Shown here in pieces: positions 8,390-18,139 of a stretch of DNA of 64,000 nt. The notes beneath the pieces are model-generated. The model did not search any database and was not told the DNA's origin. It saw only the letters and a list, made by a program, of their open reading frames with translations. The DNA is taken from contig NZ_JAFBBD010000006.1 of the NCBI RefSeq assembly GCF_016906995.1, positions 1 to 64,000 on the forward strand, written 5' to 3'. The first letter of the stretch is position 1, and each line of letters starts with the position of its first letter. A program made the translations under genes and the position numbers. The stretch is from Spongiibacter marinus. GTDB taxonomy: Bacteria > Pseudomonadota > Gammaproteobacteria > Pseudomonadales > Spongiibacteraceae.

Positions 8390-10066
8390 ATGAGTGAACA
8401 AGACGTCACTGGTAATAACTTTTTGCGCGGCATCATCCGCAAGGATATCGAGGAAGGCCGCCTGAGTGGTTCACTGGTCACCCGATTTCCTCCGGAGCCC
8501 AATGGCTTTTTGCATATTGGTCACGCCAAGTCGATTTGCCTGAACTTTGGTCTGGCTGAGCACTTTGGCGGCCAGTGTCATTTGCGTTTCGACGACACCA
8601 ACCCTGCCAAGGAAGAGCAGGCCTATATCGATGCTATTCAGGAAGATATCCAGTGGCTGGGCTATCAGTGGGCGGGCCCGGTGCGCTATGCCTCTGATTA
8701 TTTTGACACGCTTTATGATTACGCGGTGGCGTTGATCAACGCCGGTAAGGCATACGTGTGCGAACTTAGCGCAGAGCAGGCGCGAGAGTATCGCGGCACG
8801 TTAACTGAGCCGGGCCGAAACAGTCCCTTTCGCGAGCGCAGTCCTGAAGAGAACCTCGCTGAGTTTGAGGCGATGCGCAACGGTGAATACGAAGAGGGTG
8901 CGAAAGTGCTGCGCGCCAAAATCGATATGTCAGCGCCGAATATTAATTTGCGCGACCCGATCATTTACCGCATACGCAAGCAGACCCATCACCAAACGGG
9001 TGATAAGTGGTGTATTTATCCCACCTATGACTTCACTCACGGTCAGTCCGATGCCATTGAGGGGATTACGCACTCGATCTGCACCTTGGAGTTTGAAGAT
9101 CATCGCCCGCTGTACGAATGGTTTATAGAAAACCTGCCGGTGCCAGCCGAGCCCAAGCAGTATGAATTTGCGCGCCTGAATATCAATTACACCGTTACCA
9201 GCAAGCGCAAGTTGAAAGCACTGGTTGACGAGAATATTGTCGCTGGCTGGGATGACCCGCGCATGCCGACTATTGCCGGGATGCGTCGCCGTGGCTTCAC
9301 GCCCGCAGCGCTGCGCCATTTTTGCGAGATGGTGGGTGTGGCCCGCAGTGAGGGGATTGTCGACATGGCGATGCTTGAGCACGCGATCCGCGATGACCTC
9401 GATAAAAATGCGCCGCGCGCAATGTGCGTGATGGATCCGCTAAAGCTGGTTATTCACAATTACCCGCAGGGCCAGGTGGAGCAGCTTGGCGCACCGGGCC
9501 ACCCCAATCGCGATGACCTGGGTGAGCGCCAGCTACCGTTCACGCGCGAGGTTTATATCGAGCGTGATGATTTCCGTGAAGAGGCGAACAAGAAGTTCAA
9601 ACGGCTGGTGCTGGGTAAAAAAGTGCGGTTGCGCAATGCCTATGTGCTGCTCGCTGAGCAGGTGGTCAAAGATGAGCAGGGCAATATTGTTGAGGTTCAC
9701 TGCAGCTATGACCCCGATACTCTCGGTGCAGACCCCAGCGATGGCGTAAAGCCCAAGGGGGTGATTCACTGGGTTTCTGCCAGTGAAGGTCGTCGGGCGA
9801 CGGTTCGCATTTATGACCGGCTCTTTAACCACGCCTCACCGGATCGCGGCGGTGAAGATTTCTTGGAGCATGTTAACCCCGACTCATTGAGTGTTGTGGA
9901 AGACTGCTGGATAGAGCCGGGCTTGGCCAATTGCGCACCGGAGAGCCGTTTCCAATTTGAGCGCACCGGCTATTTCGTTGCTGACCGTTACGAGCACTCG
10001 GCGGAGCAGCCCGTATTCAACCGCACAATTGCGCTGCGCGATAGTTGGGGTAAGGCGGAGGCCTGA
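8390..10066 (+). CDS. glnS: Glutaminyl-tRNA synthetase
   Basis: GlnRS charges tRNA-Gln with glutamine. It is a class I synthetase: the HIGH motif appears as [15 protein letters not shown] near residue 40 and the KMSKS-like motif as [10 protein letters not shown] near residue 270. The C-terminal half is the anticodon-binding beta-barrel region. The ATG at 8390 is chosen over an in-frame ATG at 8297, because the protein then begins at the normal family N-terminus ([11 protein letters not shown]) and the extra segment would cover the promoter. The length is 558 residues. The next gene, cysS, lies about 95 bases downstream on the same strand. Confidence 0.96.
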   Translation: MSEQDVTGNNFLRGIIRKDIEEGRLSGSLVTRFPPEPNGFLHIGHAKSICLNFGLAEHFGGQCHLRFDDTNPAKEEQAYIDAIQEDIQWLGYQWAGPVRYASDYFDTLYDYAVALINAGKAYVCELSAEQAREYRGTLTEPGRNSPFRERSPEENLAEFEAMRNGEYEEGAKVLRAKIDMSAPNINLRDPIIYRIRKQTHHQTGDKWCIYPTYDFTHGQSDAIEGITHSICTLEFEDHRPLYEWFIENLPVPAEPKQYEFARLNINYTVTSKRKLKALVDENIVAGWDDPRMPTIAGMRRRGFTPAALRHFCEMVGVARSEGIVDMAMLEHAIRDDLDKNAPRAMCVMDPLKLVIHNYPQGQVEQLGAPGHPNRDDLGERQLPFTREVYIERDDFREEANKKFKRLVLGKKVRLRNAYVLLAEQVVKDEQGNIVEVHCSYDPDTLGADPSDGVKPKGVIHWVSASEGRRATVRIYDRLFNHASPDRGGEDFLEHVNPDSLSVVEDCWIEPGLANCAPESRFQFERTGYFVADRYEHSAEQPVFNRTIALRDSWGKAEA

Positions 10067-10161
10067 GGCCACCACATAGGCACGACACATAAATAGTCAC
10101 TACCCTTAAATAGATACTCGGCGCTTCTCTACGCGCCGACGGAATAAGCGAAAGCATCAGT

Positions 10162-11559
10162 ATGCAGATATACAACACCCTGAGTCGCAAGAAAGAAGCC
10201 TTTACACCGATCGAAGCTGGCAAAGTGAAGATGTACGTTTGCGGCATGACCGTCTACGACTACTGCCACTTGGGGCACGCGCGGGTGTTGGTGGCCTTTG
10301 ATGTGATCAGCCGCTATTTGCGCGCCAAGGGTTACGAGCTGAACTATGTGCGCAATATCACCGACATCGATGACAAGATCCTGCGCCGTGCAGACGAAAA
10401 CGGCGAGGATTACACCGCGTTGACCGAGCGCTTCATTACGGCCATGCATGAAGATGCGGAGCGTTTGGGGATAGCGCCTCCGGATGCCGAGCCGCGAGCG
10501 ACTGGGCATATAGAAGATATTCTGGCAATGATCGCACGGTTGATCGAGCGCGGCTTTGCCTACGCGGCAGACAACGGCGATGTTTACTATCGTGTGAGTC
10601 GCTTCGAGGGCTACGGCAAGCTATCCGGTAAGAAGCCAGACGAATTGCTATCGGGAGCGCGAATAGCGGTTGACGAGGCCAAAGAAGACCCGCGCGATTT
10701 TGCGCTGTGGAAGGCCGCAAAAAGTGGCGAAGTCAGCTGGCCGTCACCCTGGGGAGAGGGGCGTCCCGGTTGGCACATCGAGTGCTCGGCGATGTCCACC
10801 TGCTGCCTGGGCGATAATTTTGACATTCATGGTGGTGGCCCGGATTTGGTTTTCCCTCACCATGAAAACGAAATCGCGCAGTCTGAGGCGGCTACCGGTA
10901 AGCCCTATGCGAACACCTGGATGCATGCCGGGGCCGTGCGTGTGGACAACGAAAAGATGTCCAAGTCACTGGGTAACTTCTTCACTATTAGAGAAATTCT
11001 CGACAAATATCACCCGGAGGTGGTGCGCTATTTTCTGATCTCCAGTCACTACCGCAGTGCCATCAACTACTCCGAGGATAATCTGCAAATCGCCAGGCAA
11101 AACCTCGAGCGTTTCTACCACGCGCTGAAAGGGCTTCCCGTCGAGCCGGTAACGCCATACAACGAATTGCCAGCAGACAATCGCTATGTGCAGCGCTTTG
11201 ACGCGGCCATGAGTGATGACTTTGCAGCGCCGGAAGCGCTGGCTGTGCTATTTGACCTGGTGCGCGAGCTCAATAACGCTCGCGCAGCTGGCGAGGACGC
11301 AGCAGTGACGGAACAGGCGGCGCTGCTGCGTTCGCTTGGTGCGCTTCTGGGTATTCTGGGTTGCGAGGCAGAGGCCTTCCTGCAGGCAGGTAGTGCGGGT
11401 GAATTGAGCGCCGAGGAGATTGAATCCTTGATCGCCGAGCGGGTACAGGCCAAGAAAGACCGGGATTTTGCTCGCGCCGACGGTATTCGTGCTCAACTGC
11501 TTGAAGGTGGCGTGGTGCTAGAAGACAGTCGCGAGGGCACGACCTGGCGGCGGGCCTAG
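10162..11559 (+). CDS. cysS: Cysteinyl-tRNA synthetase
   Basis: CysRS charges tRNA-Cys. The 465-residue protein shows the zinc ligand and HIGH region as [16 protein letters not shown] near residues 28-43, the CSAMS zinc-binding segment near 210, the HHENE block near 234 and KMSKS at about 266. The C-terminal region has the usual anticodon-binding helices. Its TAG stop shares the palindrome CTAG with the stop of the convergent vanZ-like gene, so the two genes overlap by four bases with no terminator between them. Confidence 0.96.
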   Translation: MQIYNTLSRKKEAFTPIEAGKVKMYVCGMTVYDYCHLGHARVLVAFDVISRYLRAKGYELNYVRNITDIDDKILRRADENGEDYTALTERFITAMHEDAERLGIAPPDAEPRATGHIEDILAMIARLIERGFAYAADNGDVYYRVSRFEGYGKLSGKKPDELLSGARIAVDEAKEDPRDFALWKAAKSGEVSWPSPWGEGRPGWHIECSAMSTCCLGDNFDIHGGGPDLVFPHHENEIAQSEAATGKPYANTWMHAGAVRVDNEKMSKSLGNFFTIREILDKYHPEVVRYFLISSHYRSAINYSEDNLQIARQNLERFYHALKGLPVEPVTPYNELPADNRYVQRFDAAMSDDFAAPEALAVLFDLVRELNNARAAGEDAAVTEQAALLRSLGALLGILGCEAEAFLQAGSAGELSAEEIESLIAERVQAKKDRDFARADGIRAQLLEGGVVLEDSREGTTWRRA

Positions 11560-11921
11560 GCTCGCCGACGTCGGCGTTTAATTATTGCGCCAACCGCGCT
11601 CATTATTGCAAAGGCAATAATCACTCCGAGGCTATTGGCAAGCAGGTCGCCGCCTGAAGGCGCGCGGCCGGGCATCCAGGATTGGCCGTATTCCATGGCG
11701 GCGCTGTAGAGAATAATCGCGATGGCGAATAGCAGGCGGCCACGCAGGGTGTTGGCAACCGGATAAGCGAAGCCCATAAACACCGCGTAGGCAATGAAGT
11801 GTTGGGCTTTGTCCCAGAGCGTGATGTCCGGCATGGTGCTGGCGGGCGTTAGTGATAGGGCGGTGATTACAGCGGCGTACACGGACAGCAGCAGCCATTG
11901 CTGCCAGCGCTTAAGCCACAT
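11556..11921 (-). CDS. VanZ family membrane protein
   Basis: This 121-residue protein has about four hydrophobic segments and the VanZ-like pattern, including [19 protein letters not shown] near residues 35-53 and a glycine-rich segment [15 protein letters not shown] near 85-99. VanZ in enterococci gives low-level teicoplanin resistance, but most homologues in Gram-negative bacteria have no known role. It is the last gene of a folD-acyltransferase-vanZ operon; the gap to the acyltransferase gene is two bases. It ends in the arginine-rich tail IIKRRRRRA. Confidence 0.8.
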   Translation of the reverse strand: MWLKRWQQWLLLSVYAAVITALSLTPASTMPDITLWDKAQHFIAYAVFMGFAYPVANTLRGRLLFAIAIILYSAAMEYGQSWMPGRAPSGGDLLANSLGVIIAFAIMSAVGAIIKRRRRRA

Positions 11922-11923
11922 GG

Positions 11924-12580
11924 CTATACCTTCTCTTGCCGGTAGTCGTCAGCCAGCAGTCCTTGCAGTCGGCGCTCGGCGACCTTCGTTATCGCGTCCA
12001 CATCGGTGTCTGCTGAATAATCTTCAAGCGGGAAGCGCTCGTTATGGAATGTCACCGAAGTAAAGGGCAGTGGAACCTTGAATTTGTCCCAGGTTGATTG
12101 AATCCGCCAGCCTTTGTAGTCCACACGCATTAAGTAGAGCGGGAGTCCGGTCTTTCTCGCGAGTGCTACCGCGCCGGCTTTCATTTCGTGGCGTGGGCCG
12201 CGAGAGCCGTCTACCGTGAATACCGTTACCGATGCCGTTTTACTTCGTCGCAACAGCTGGAAAAACGCATCGCGGCCGCCGCGGCTCGGTGAGCCAAGTG
12301 CCACTTGGTAACCGTAGCGCTCTAGGGCTTTACCGATGGCGTAACCAAAGTGATTCTGTGACGCGATCGTGCTGGCGTTGCTGTGCGCAAAGTACTTGCA
12401 CAGCGGCAGTAGCTCGTCGTGAAACACCGCGATTACGCACGGCGTTTCAATGCTGGGTTTATTGCGAAAGCGCACGCTGCGCGTCAGCAAAAATAAACCG
12501 TGCATAAAGCCGATTAAAATACCGCGTGCTGCCTTCTGCCCCGGGCCAATAACCTTGGGCTTGCGTTGTCGTTTTGCCAC
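11924..12580 (-). CDS. DUF374 lysophospholipid acyltransferase family protein
   Basis: The 218-residue protein fits the DUF374 branch of the acyltransferase superfamily. The HX4D-like motif appears as FHDELLPL near residues 53-60, and the family signature VDGSRGPRHEMKAG near 118-131. A hydrophobic N-terminal stretch suggests membrane association. Members are thought to act on lipid or lipid A-like substrates, but the exact substrate is not known. It sits nine bases after folD and two bases before the vanZ-like gene. Confidence 0.82.
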   Translation of the reverse strand: MAKRQRKPKVIGPGQKAARGILIGFMHGLFLLTRSVRFRNKPSIETPCVIAVFHDELLPLCKYFAHSNASTIASQNHFGYAIGKALERYGYQVALGSPSRGGRDAFFQLLRRSKTASVTVFTVDGSRGPRHEMKAGAVALARKTGLPLYLMRVDYKGWRIQSTWDKFKVPLPFTSVTFHNERFPLEDYSADTDVDAITKVAERRLQGLLADDYRQEKV

Positions 12581-12589
12581 GGAGTCGCC

Positions 12590-13435
12590 TTAGGCCAGTG
12601 CTTTCTCGCCTGAATCGACGCTTTGGAATATGAGGGTGTTAATGGTCATGGGGCCAACACCGCCCGGTACCGGAGTAATGGCACTTGCTCGCTCGTGCAG
12701 CGGGGCGAGTTCAATATCGCCAACGCCGCCTGGGTGGTAACCGGCATCGACGACAACGGCGCCATCTTTCACCCACTCAGCTTTAATAAACTCTGGTTTG
12801 CCCACGGCGCCGACGAGAATATCGGCCTGCTTGATCAGCGCGGGCAAATTTTGCGTTCGGGAGTGGCAAATGGTGACTGTGGCATTGGCTTCCAGCAACA
12901 TCATTGCCATGGGCTTGCCAAGAATCGCGCTGCGGCCAACGACAACAGCGTGCTTGCCTTCGATATCAATCTTATAGTGCTCCAACAGGCGCATGATGCC
13001 TTTGGGGGTGGCGCAGCCGTAGGCGTCTTCGCCCATTGCCATGCGGCCGAAGCCCAGGCAGGTGACGCCGTCGACATCTTTATGCAAGGCGATAGCGTCA
13101 AAACAGGCGCGCTCATCAATTTGGGCGGGCACGGGGTGTTGAAGGAGGATGCCGTGCACATTGCTGTCGTTATTCAGTTCGTCGATCTTTGCCAGCAACT
13201 GCTCGGTGGTCGTGGAGGAGGGCAGCTCAACGGCCATAGAATCCATGCCGACGCGTCTGCAGGCGTTACCTTTCATCTTTACGTACGTCGCAGAGGCGGG
13301 GTCGTCGCCAACCAAAATCGTCGCCAGAATGGGGGTTTTGCCACCGGACTTTTCTTTGAGTGCTGCCACTCGAGTTGAAAGCTGTTGTTCCCAGCTTGCC
13401 GCCAGTGCCTTGCCGTCCAGAATTTGTGCCGCCAT
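12590..13435 (-). CDS. folD: Methylenetetrahydrofolate dehydrogenase/cyclohydrolase
   Basis: FolD interconverts 5,10-methylene-THF, methenyl-THF and 10-formyl-THF. The catalytic lysine region is seen as [16 protein letters not shown] near residues 48-63. The folate-binding motif [11 protein letters not shown] lies near 120 and the nucleotide-binding motif [15 protein letters not shown] near 163. The ATG at 13435 is chosen because GGAGA lies eight bases upstream and [12 protein letters not shown] is the normal N-terminus; an upstream frame to 13498 is spurious. It is the first gene of a three-gene operon and is divergent from the tRNA cluster. Confidence 0.96.
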   Translation of the reverse strand: MAAQILDGKALAASWEQQLSTRVAALKEKSGGKTPILATILVGDDPASATYVKMKGNACRRVGMDSMAVELPSSTTTEQLLAKIDELNNDSNVHGILLQHPVPAQIDERACFDAIALHKDVDGVTCLGFGRMAMGEDAYGCATPKGIMRLLEHYKIDIEGKHAVVVGRSAILGKPMAMMLLEANATVTICHSRTQNLPALIKQADILVGAVGKPEFIKAEWVKDGAVVVDAGYHPGGVGDIELAPLHERASAITPVPGGVGPMTINTLIFQSVDSGEKALA

Positions 13436-13534
13436 CCCGGTTGTCTCCGAAAAAGATGATTGAAAATAAGCTGTTATTGTCGCACGCCGAAAATGCACTG
13501 GCCAATAAAGTCGTAAGTTTTTTTTCTAAAATTG

Positions 13535-13563
13535 TTGACGCCTCAGAGGTGTCTGCGTATCAT
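13535..13563 (+). promoter_or_regulatory. Promoter of the tRNA cluster
   Basis: TTGACG (13535-13540) and TATCAT (13558-13563) are separated by exactly 17 bases. A GC-rich stretch (GCGCAGC) follows the -10, as in stringently controlled stable-RNA promoters. The first tRNA begins 39 bases after the -10. Confidence 0.7.
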
Positions 13564-13601
13564 GCGCAGCTCCTGTAAGGGGGCATGAGTTACACATGTT
13601 T

Positions 13602-13678
13602 CGGGGTATAGCGCAGTCTGGTAGCGCGCCTGCTTTGGGAGCAGGATGTCGGGAGTTCGAATCTCTCTACCCCGACCA
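13602..13678 (+). tRNA. tRNA-Pro (UGG)
   Basis: A full 77-base cloverleaf with encoded CCA. The acceptor arms are CGGGGTA and TACCCCG, the anticodon loop is TTTGGGA (anticodon UGG), and the T-loop carries GTTCGAATC. First of three tandem tRNAs. Confidence 0.97.
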
Positions 13679-13702
13679 TTTCGTCAACTCTTGACGCTTT
13701 TT

Positions 13703-13779
<77 letters not shown>

Positions 13780-13802
13780 TTACAGGTCAAGTCATACGTT
13801 AT

Positions 13803-13879
13803 GGTGGCCGTAGCTCAGTTGGTAGAGTCCAGGATTGTGATTCCTGTTGTCGCGGGTTCGAGCCCCGTCGGCCACCCCA
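13803..13879 (+). tRNA. tRNA-His (GUG)
   Basis: A cloverleaf with the extra G(-1) typical of tRNA-His, acceptor arms GTGGCCG and CGGCCAC, anticodon loop TTGTGAT (GUG) and encoded CCA. Last of the cluster. No hairpin-plus-T-run terminator is evident after it. Confidence 0.97.
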
Positions 13880-14050
13880 TCTTATTGTCTTAATTTTCTC
13901 CTCGAATTATTTGCCGTACAGCATCGCGACTGTCGTCGTGTCTTCGTGCGTTATGTTTTATGTTTTGTATAGCGTTTGGATGGACATCCCGACGGCGTTC
14001 CAGCGGCCTGTGTTTGCGCGCTGCTAATAACGCCGCCTCGCGGAGCAGTT

Positions 14051-14809
14051 CTAGCGAAGGCAGTCCAGGTAGGCGGCAATCGCTCGATCCAGGCCAAGTT
14101 CAATAGCGTCCACGGTGAAGGCGTGGCCGATCGACACTTCCAGCAGTTGATCCACGCTGCGCTTGAAGAGCGCTAAGTTGTGCAGGTTAAGGTCGTGGCC
14201 TGCATTCAGGCCCAAGCCGCTTTCGGCGGCAACGCGGCTGGCGTTGACGAAACGGGCGAGGCAGTTCTCCTGCTGAGGGCTCCCATAGGCTTGGGCATAG
14301 GGGCCGGTATACAGCTCGATGCGGTCGGCGCCGAAGGTTTTGGCTAGGCGTATTTGTTCGGCATCGGGGTCCATAAACAGGCTGACCCGCACACCCATTG
14401 CACGAAGCTCTTCGATAATAGGCGCAATTTTTTCTCCGTCGCGCTTGAGGTCGAAACCGTGGTCGGAGGTTAGCTGGCTGTTGTTATCCGGCACCAGGGT
14501 GCACTGAGCGGGGCGAGTCCGGCGAATGATCTCCATGAAGCCGGGGTAGTCGCTGACGCCAGTCCGATCGCTTTTCATGGGAGCGGCCAGCGGGTTGCCT
14601 TCAATATTAAACTCCACGTCCAGCACGTCTGCTAAGGCGTAGCAGTCGTCTGCCCGTATGTGGCGCTGGTCGGGGCGAGGGTGGACGGTAATACCGTGTG
14701 CGCCTGCAGCAATACAGCGCTTCGCGTGTTCGATGACACTTGGGTACTCGGTGTCGCGCGAGTTTCTGATTAAGGCAATTTTGTTCAGGTTGATGCTGAG
14801 TGCGGTCAT
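14051..14809 (-). CDS. pdxJ: Pyridoxine 5'-phosphate synthase
   Basis: PdxJ condenses 1-deoxyxylulose 5-phosphate with 3-amino-2-oxopropyl phosphate to form pyridoxine 5'-phosphate. The 252-residue TIM barrel starts with LSINLNKIALIRNSR. It shows the phosphate and metal-site segments GITVHPRPDQRHI near residues 39-51, FNIEGNP near 68 and NAGHDLNLHNL near 206. It ends an operon after an SH3-domain protein and a periplasmic PPIase. In E. coli pdxJ lies in a different context, next to recO and acpS. Confidence 0.95.
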   Translation of the reverse strand: MTALSINLNKIALIRNSRDTEYPSVIEHAKRCIAAGAHGITVHPRPDQRHIRADDCYALADVLDVEFNIEGNPLAAPMKSDRTGVSDYPGFMEIIRRTRPAQCTLVPDNNSQLTSDHGFDLKRDGEKIAPIIEELRAMGVRVSLFMDPDAEQIRLAKTFGADRIELYTGPYAQAYGSPQQENCLARFVNASRVAAESGLGLNAGHDLNLHNLALFKRSVDQLLEVSIGHAFTVDAIELGLDRAIAAYLDCLR

Positions 14810-14821
14810 CGCGGCCTCTGG

Positions 14822-15400
14822 CTATTTAGTGGCGGGGCTTGCCTTGCTGATGCTGATTCGCTCCAGAATAATCGGCTCCATGGGCACGTCCTCAAAGTCG
14901 CCGACGCGCTGGGTGCGCACATTGCTAATGTCTCTTACGACATGCTGCCCATCAATGACATGGCCGAACACCGCGTAGCCGTCGCGGCCCATGCGTGCGT
15001 CGAGCGACAGGTTCATTCGCAGGTTAATAAAAAACTGCGAGCGGGCACTATTCGGGTCGTCGGCTCTTGCCATGGCAACCGTCCAGCGCTGATTGCTCAA
15101 CCGGCTTGCTTTGGACTCGTTAACAATCGGTTCGCCGTTGGGTTTTTCAACCATATCCGCTGTAAAGCCGCCGCCTTGAACGACAAAGCGGCGAATGACG
15201 CGATGAAAAATGGTTCCGTCGTAAAAACCGCTTTTCGCGTAATTCAGGAAATTTTCCACGGTAATGGGCGCGCGGTCTGGCAGCAGCTCAATGCGGATAT
15301 CTCCCTTGCTGGTGTGCAGGGTGACAACGGGCTTATCGCCAGCGTGGGCAGGTGCGATGCTGAGTGAGAGTAAAAGGCATAAAAAAGCGGTTATACGCAT
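14822..15400 (-). CDS. Exported peptidyl-prolyl cis-trans isomerase (cyclophilin)
   Basis: A 192-residue cyclophilin with a cleavable signal peptide (MRITAFLCLLLSLSIAPAHA, cleavage after AHA). The mature part contains FHRVIRRFVVQGGGF and NSARSQFFINLRMN, matching PpiA/PpiB active-site motifs, so it should fold periplasmic proteins. It lies four bases after the SH3-domain gene and 12 bases before pdxJ, in one operon. It is closer to PpiA by location, but I do not assign the symbol. Confidence 0.9.
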   Translation of the reverse strand: MRITAFLCLLLSLSIAPAHAGDKPVVTLHTSKGDIRIELLPDRAPITVENFLNYAKSGFYDGTIFHRVIRRFVVQGGGFTADMVEKPNGEPIVNESKASRLSNQRWTVAMARADDPNSARSQFFINLRMNLSLDARMGRDGYAVFGHVIDGQHVVRDISNVRTQRVGDFEDVPMEPIILERISISKASPATK

Positions 15401-15404
15401 CGTC

Positions 15405-16076
15405 TTAGCCCCATTCGGAACGCCGCTTAGGCATCATGCGTGGGACGATTAGAGCGATCATTACGCCGATAAGCACCGCGAAGGCGCCGTTAAGGAAAAA
15501 TTCGTTTTCTTTGTTTTCACGCAGGCGAGCGTTATCGGTCTTGAGCACATCGACCTCACTGCTCAGCATCTGGTTGCTCTCAAGCAGGCGGCGGTTGTCG
15601 CTGTCGAGTTTAATGGCGTTGGCAGAGATGCGTTTGATCGCGTCCAGCTCTTCGCTGAGGGCGGTGTTCTCGCGTTCTAGTTGTTCCACAATGGAGGCGG
15701 TTTGCTCACTGCTTTGCGTGGTGTTTTTGAGTTGCTCGCGGAGGGCTTTGTTTGCCTCACTGAGTCTGCTGAGTTTGGCTTCCGCTTCTTTTAAGCGTGT
15801 GCGTGCAACGGGCGCCTCGACAAGGTAGTGGCTGGGCAGCCAGCCTTCGGTACCGCTTGTCGTTTTGACTTTGGAGTAGCCCGTGCTCTCGTTGGTGGTA
15901 ATGAGTTCAAGCTTAGTGCCACTGGGCAGACCGCGATGAACGATTCGGTATTTGCTGCCATCCCCTACACGAAGTGGTACATAAACCTTGTCGCTGATAT
16001 AGCGGGTTTCGGCGAACAGTTGGCCAGAAAGGGTGAGCAGGACGGTCACAAGGCCGAGAAGGGTGAGTTTCTTCAC
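15405..16076 (-). CDS. TIGR04211-type SH3 domain protein with coiled coil
   Basis: The protein has a signal peptide (MKKLTLLGLVTVLL, then LFAETR), a bacterial SH3 domain at about residues 25-85 (ending EGWLPSHYL), a long coiled coil at about 90-190 and a C-terminal membrane helix followed by the basic end MMPKRRSEWG. This matches the YgiM/TIGR04211 family of cell-envelope proteins of unknown function. The GTG at 16076 is chosen: it gives a normal signal peptide and has GGAA six bases upstream. A GTG at 16088 is the alternative. It leads the operon with the PPIase gene and pdxJ. Confidence 0.82.
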   Translation of the reverse strand: MKKLTLLGLVTVLLTLSGQLFAETRYISDKVYVPLRVGDGSKYRIVHRGLPSGTKLELITTNESTGYSKVKTTSGTEGWLPSHYLVEAPVARTRLKEAEAKLSRLSEANKALREQLKNTTQSSEQTASIVEQLERENTALSEELDAIKRISANAIKLDSDNRRLLESNQMLSSEVDVLKTDNARLRENKENEFFLNGAFAVLIGVMIALIVPRMMPKRRSEWG

Positions 16077-16163
16077 TGTTAATTCCACTTTAAAAAATTG
16101 CGGTAAGGTATTAATGAATAAGAGTAATGTACATGGTTGCAGACTGCAATTTGGCGCCCTGTT

Positions 16164-16463
16164 CTAGGGCAGTACTTTTTTAAACGGTTTTACACTAACT
16201 TTGCTGTACACGCCGGCCGCAATGTAAGGGTCTGCATCGGCCCAGCGCTGAGCATCTTCCAGGCTGGGAAATTCGGCGATCACCAGACTTCCGGTGAAAC
16301 CCGCGTCTCCCGGGTCGTTGCTGTCAATGGCGGGGTGAGGGCCAGCAACTAAGAGCCTGCCATCGGCTTTTAGTTCCTCTAGGCGCGCGAGGTGGGCAGG
16401 ACGCGCGGTCAGGCGCTTTTCTAAGCTGTTGCTGACGTCTTCACTGAGAATGGCGTAAAACAT
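16164..16463 (-). CDS. YciI family protein
   Basis: This 99-residue protein has the YciI-like fold signature: [18 protein letters not shown] at the start, [11 protein letters not shown] near 21-31, and a C-terminal half with [20 protein letters not shown]. Members form dimeric alpha/beta barrels and some have dehydrochlorinase-like activity, but the physiological role here is unknown. It follows the VC0807-type membrane protein gene with a two-base gap and is probably co-transcribed. Confidence 0.85.
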   Translation of the reverse strand: MFYAILSEDVSNSLEKRLTARPAHLARLEELKADGRLLVAGPHPAIDSNDPGDAGFTGSLVIAEFPSLEDAQRWADADPYIAAGVYSKVSVKPFKKVLP

Positions 16464-16465
16464 GA

Positions 16466-17179
16466 TTAGTTTTGATCCTGGTGTAATCTAAAAATCTGTT
16501 CGAGCTCCAGTGCTGTGAGGCTCTTAACTCTGTTCATTAGGTAGAACAGGGCGCCCATCATCACGATTGTGCAGGGCAGTGCGATGACGGGAAAGCTGAG
16601 TCCGGTCATTTTTCCCAGCTCGGCACTGTACTCCGGGGTGCCTGGAGGGCTGACCAAAATAAACTTGGCGAGCAGGTAATTCAGGGTCGAGGACAGGAAA
16701 AAAGAGAAAGCCAGTAAGTAGGTTGCTCGGCGAAGGGCTACGTTGAAGGCGTTGTGGGCATTGTGCTCACTAAGCGCCTTCTCGATACGCGCGGTGTCGA
16801 CAACCTCATCGTTGAACAACAGCGTTTTGATCAGCGGATAGGGCGTGTATAGTGACAGCAACGTAGCAAGGCCTATCAGGCCGGGGATCGCCGCCTCTTT
16901 AATGGCGATATATTGAGGGTCCAGCTCCAACAGGCTGATCCCGCCGGTCAGTAAGATGCTGACGAAACCGAGTATGGAAAAAATGTTGGTGCGGCGGGTT
17001 TTAATATAATCCCATGCGCCGAAGCTCACGGGAAAAGCCAGTGCGATAATGATGCTCAGGCTAGGCCCCAAGTCTTCTTCGCCGCTGAACTTGGTGAGTA
17101 TCAGCGTCGGTATCACAATATTGAATAAGAGGTTGGTCACGGCACTGTGCCGTGGCTTGCCCTGATTGTTTGGGGGCAT
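16466..17179 (-). CDS. VC0807-type inner membrane protein
   Basis: A polytopic inner membrane protein of 237 residues with about six hydrophobic segments. I recognise it as the VC0807 family, of unknown function. Its position next to yciI is where many gammaproteobacteria carry the septation protein yciB (ispZ). The ATG at 17179 is chosen over 17233 because AGGA lies seven bases upstream. It is divergent from the PHP gene and upstream of yciI. Confidence 0.72.
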   Translation of the reverse strand: MPPNNQGKPRHSAVTNLLFNIVIPTLILTKFSGEEDLGPSLSIIIALAFPVSFGAWDYIKTRRTNIFSILGFVSILLTGGISLLELDPQYIAIKEAAIPGLIGLATLLSLYTPYPLIKTLLFNDEVVDTARIEKALSEHNAHNAFNVALRRATYLLAFSFFLSSTLNYLLAKFILVSPPGTPEYSAELGKMTGLSFPVIALPCTIVMMGALFYLMNRVKSLTALELEQIFRLHQDQN

Positions 17180-17293
17180 GGTTCGTCCTGTGGTCGGGAT
17201 TGTCTGCGCGAATGCGCGGCTCACTATAACCATTTTCCCGCGTTATCACTAGCGCAGGGGGTGAGCGCCACAGAGGTGCTGGAGTATTAAAGC

Positions 17294-18121
17294 TTGATAA
17301 TCGATTTACACACCCATAGCACCGCCTCCGATGGCGGTTTGACCCCCCAGGAGTTGGTGGCGCGCGCGGTTGATCGTGGCGTTGATCTGTTGGCAATTAC
17401 TGATCACGATACGGTCGATGCTTACCAGGCGCTAGAAGACCTTCCCGGCGATCTGCAGCTGGTGTGTGGTGCGGAGTTTTCATGCAACTGGAATGGCGTC
17501 AACATTCACGTATTGGGTTTGGGGCTGGACGTATCTGAGCCGCTGCTGTGCGATGCCATCGCGGGGCAGAAAGTGGCGCGGGAGCAGCGCAGCGAGACAA
17601 TTGCCGCCCGTTTAAGCAAGAAGGGCATCGATATTGATGTTGAGGCATTGCGGAGCAGTGTCGCTGACCGGCCGCTGGGTAGACCAGACTTCGCCCGTTA
17701 TATGGTTGAAAAGGGCTATGTGGGGTCGATGAATGAGGCCTTTGACCGCTTTTTGGGCGCTGGCAAAATTGGCGATGTAAAGGCGATGTGGCCATCGTTG
17801 GCGTCTGTGTTGTCATGGATACACGCCGGCGGTGGTGTGGCTGCGATTGCCCACCCTATGCACTACAAAATGACCAATGCAAAGCTGCGTCGCTTGCTCG
17901 TAGAGTTTAAAGATCTGGGCGGCGAGGCGCTGGAGGTGTGTAATGGCCGGCCTGCGGACCAAGAGTTACGTTACCTGCGTGAGCTGTGCAGGCACTTTGA
18001 ATTTGAAGCGTCGGCTGGCAGTGATTTTCACCACTTAAGCCAGTGGTGTGACCTTGGCTGTGATGCCGAGGTAGTGGGAAATTGTCAGCCGGTATGGCAG
18101 CGTTGGCTAAGGGCCAGCTGA
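17294..18121 (+). CDS. PHP domain phosphoesterase (RNase AM/YciV type)
   Basis: The 275-residue protein has the PHP metal-binding motifs: IDLHTHSTASDGG at residues 3-15, ITDHDTVDAY near 36, GAEFSC near 59, IAHPMHY near 190 and GSDFHH near 240. The E. coli homologue RnaAM (YciV, formerly TrpH) is a 5'-3' exonuclease that acts on short oligonucleotides and on rRNA 5' ends. The start is TTG at 17294, supported by GGAG ten bases upstream. It opens a run PHP-yciO-scpA-scpB-rluB that is conserved in many gammaproteobacteria. Confidence 0.88.
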   Translation: MIIDLHTHSTASDGGLTPQELVARAVDRGVDLLAITDHDTVDAYQALEDLPGDLQLVCGAEFSCNWNGVNIHVLGLGLDVSEPLLCDAIAGQKVAREQRSETIAARLSKKGIDIDVEALRSSVADRPLGRPDFARYMVEKGYVGSMNEAFDRFLGAGKIGDVKAMWPSLASVLSWIHAGGGVAAIAHPMHYKMTNAKLRRLLVEFKDLGGEALEVCNGRPADQELRYLRELCRHFEFEASAGSDFHHLSQWCDLGCDAEVVGNCQPVWQRWLRAS

Positions 18122-18139
18122 CCGCATTTAAGGATAATT

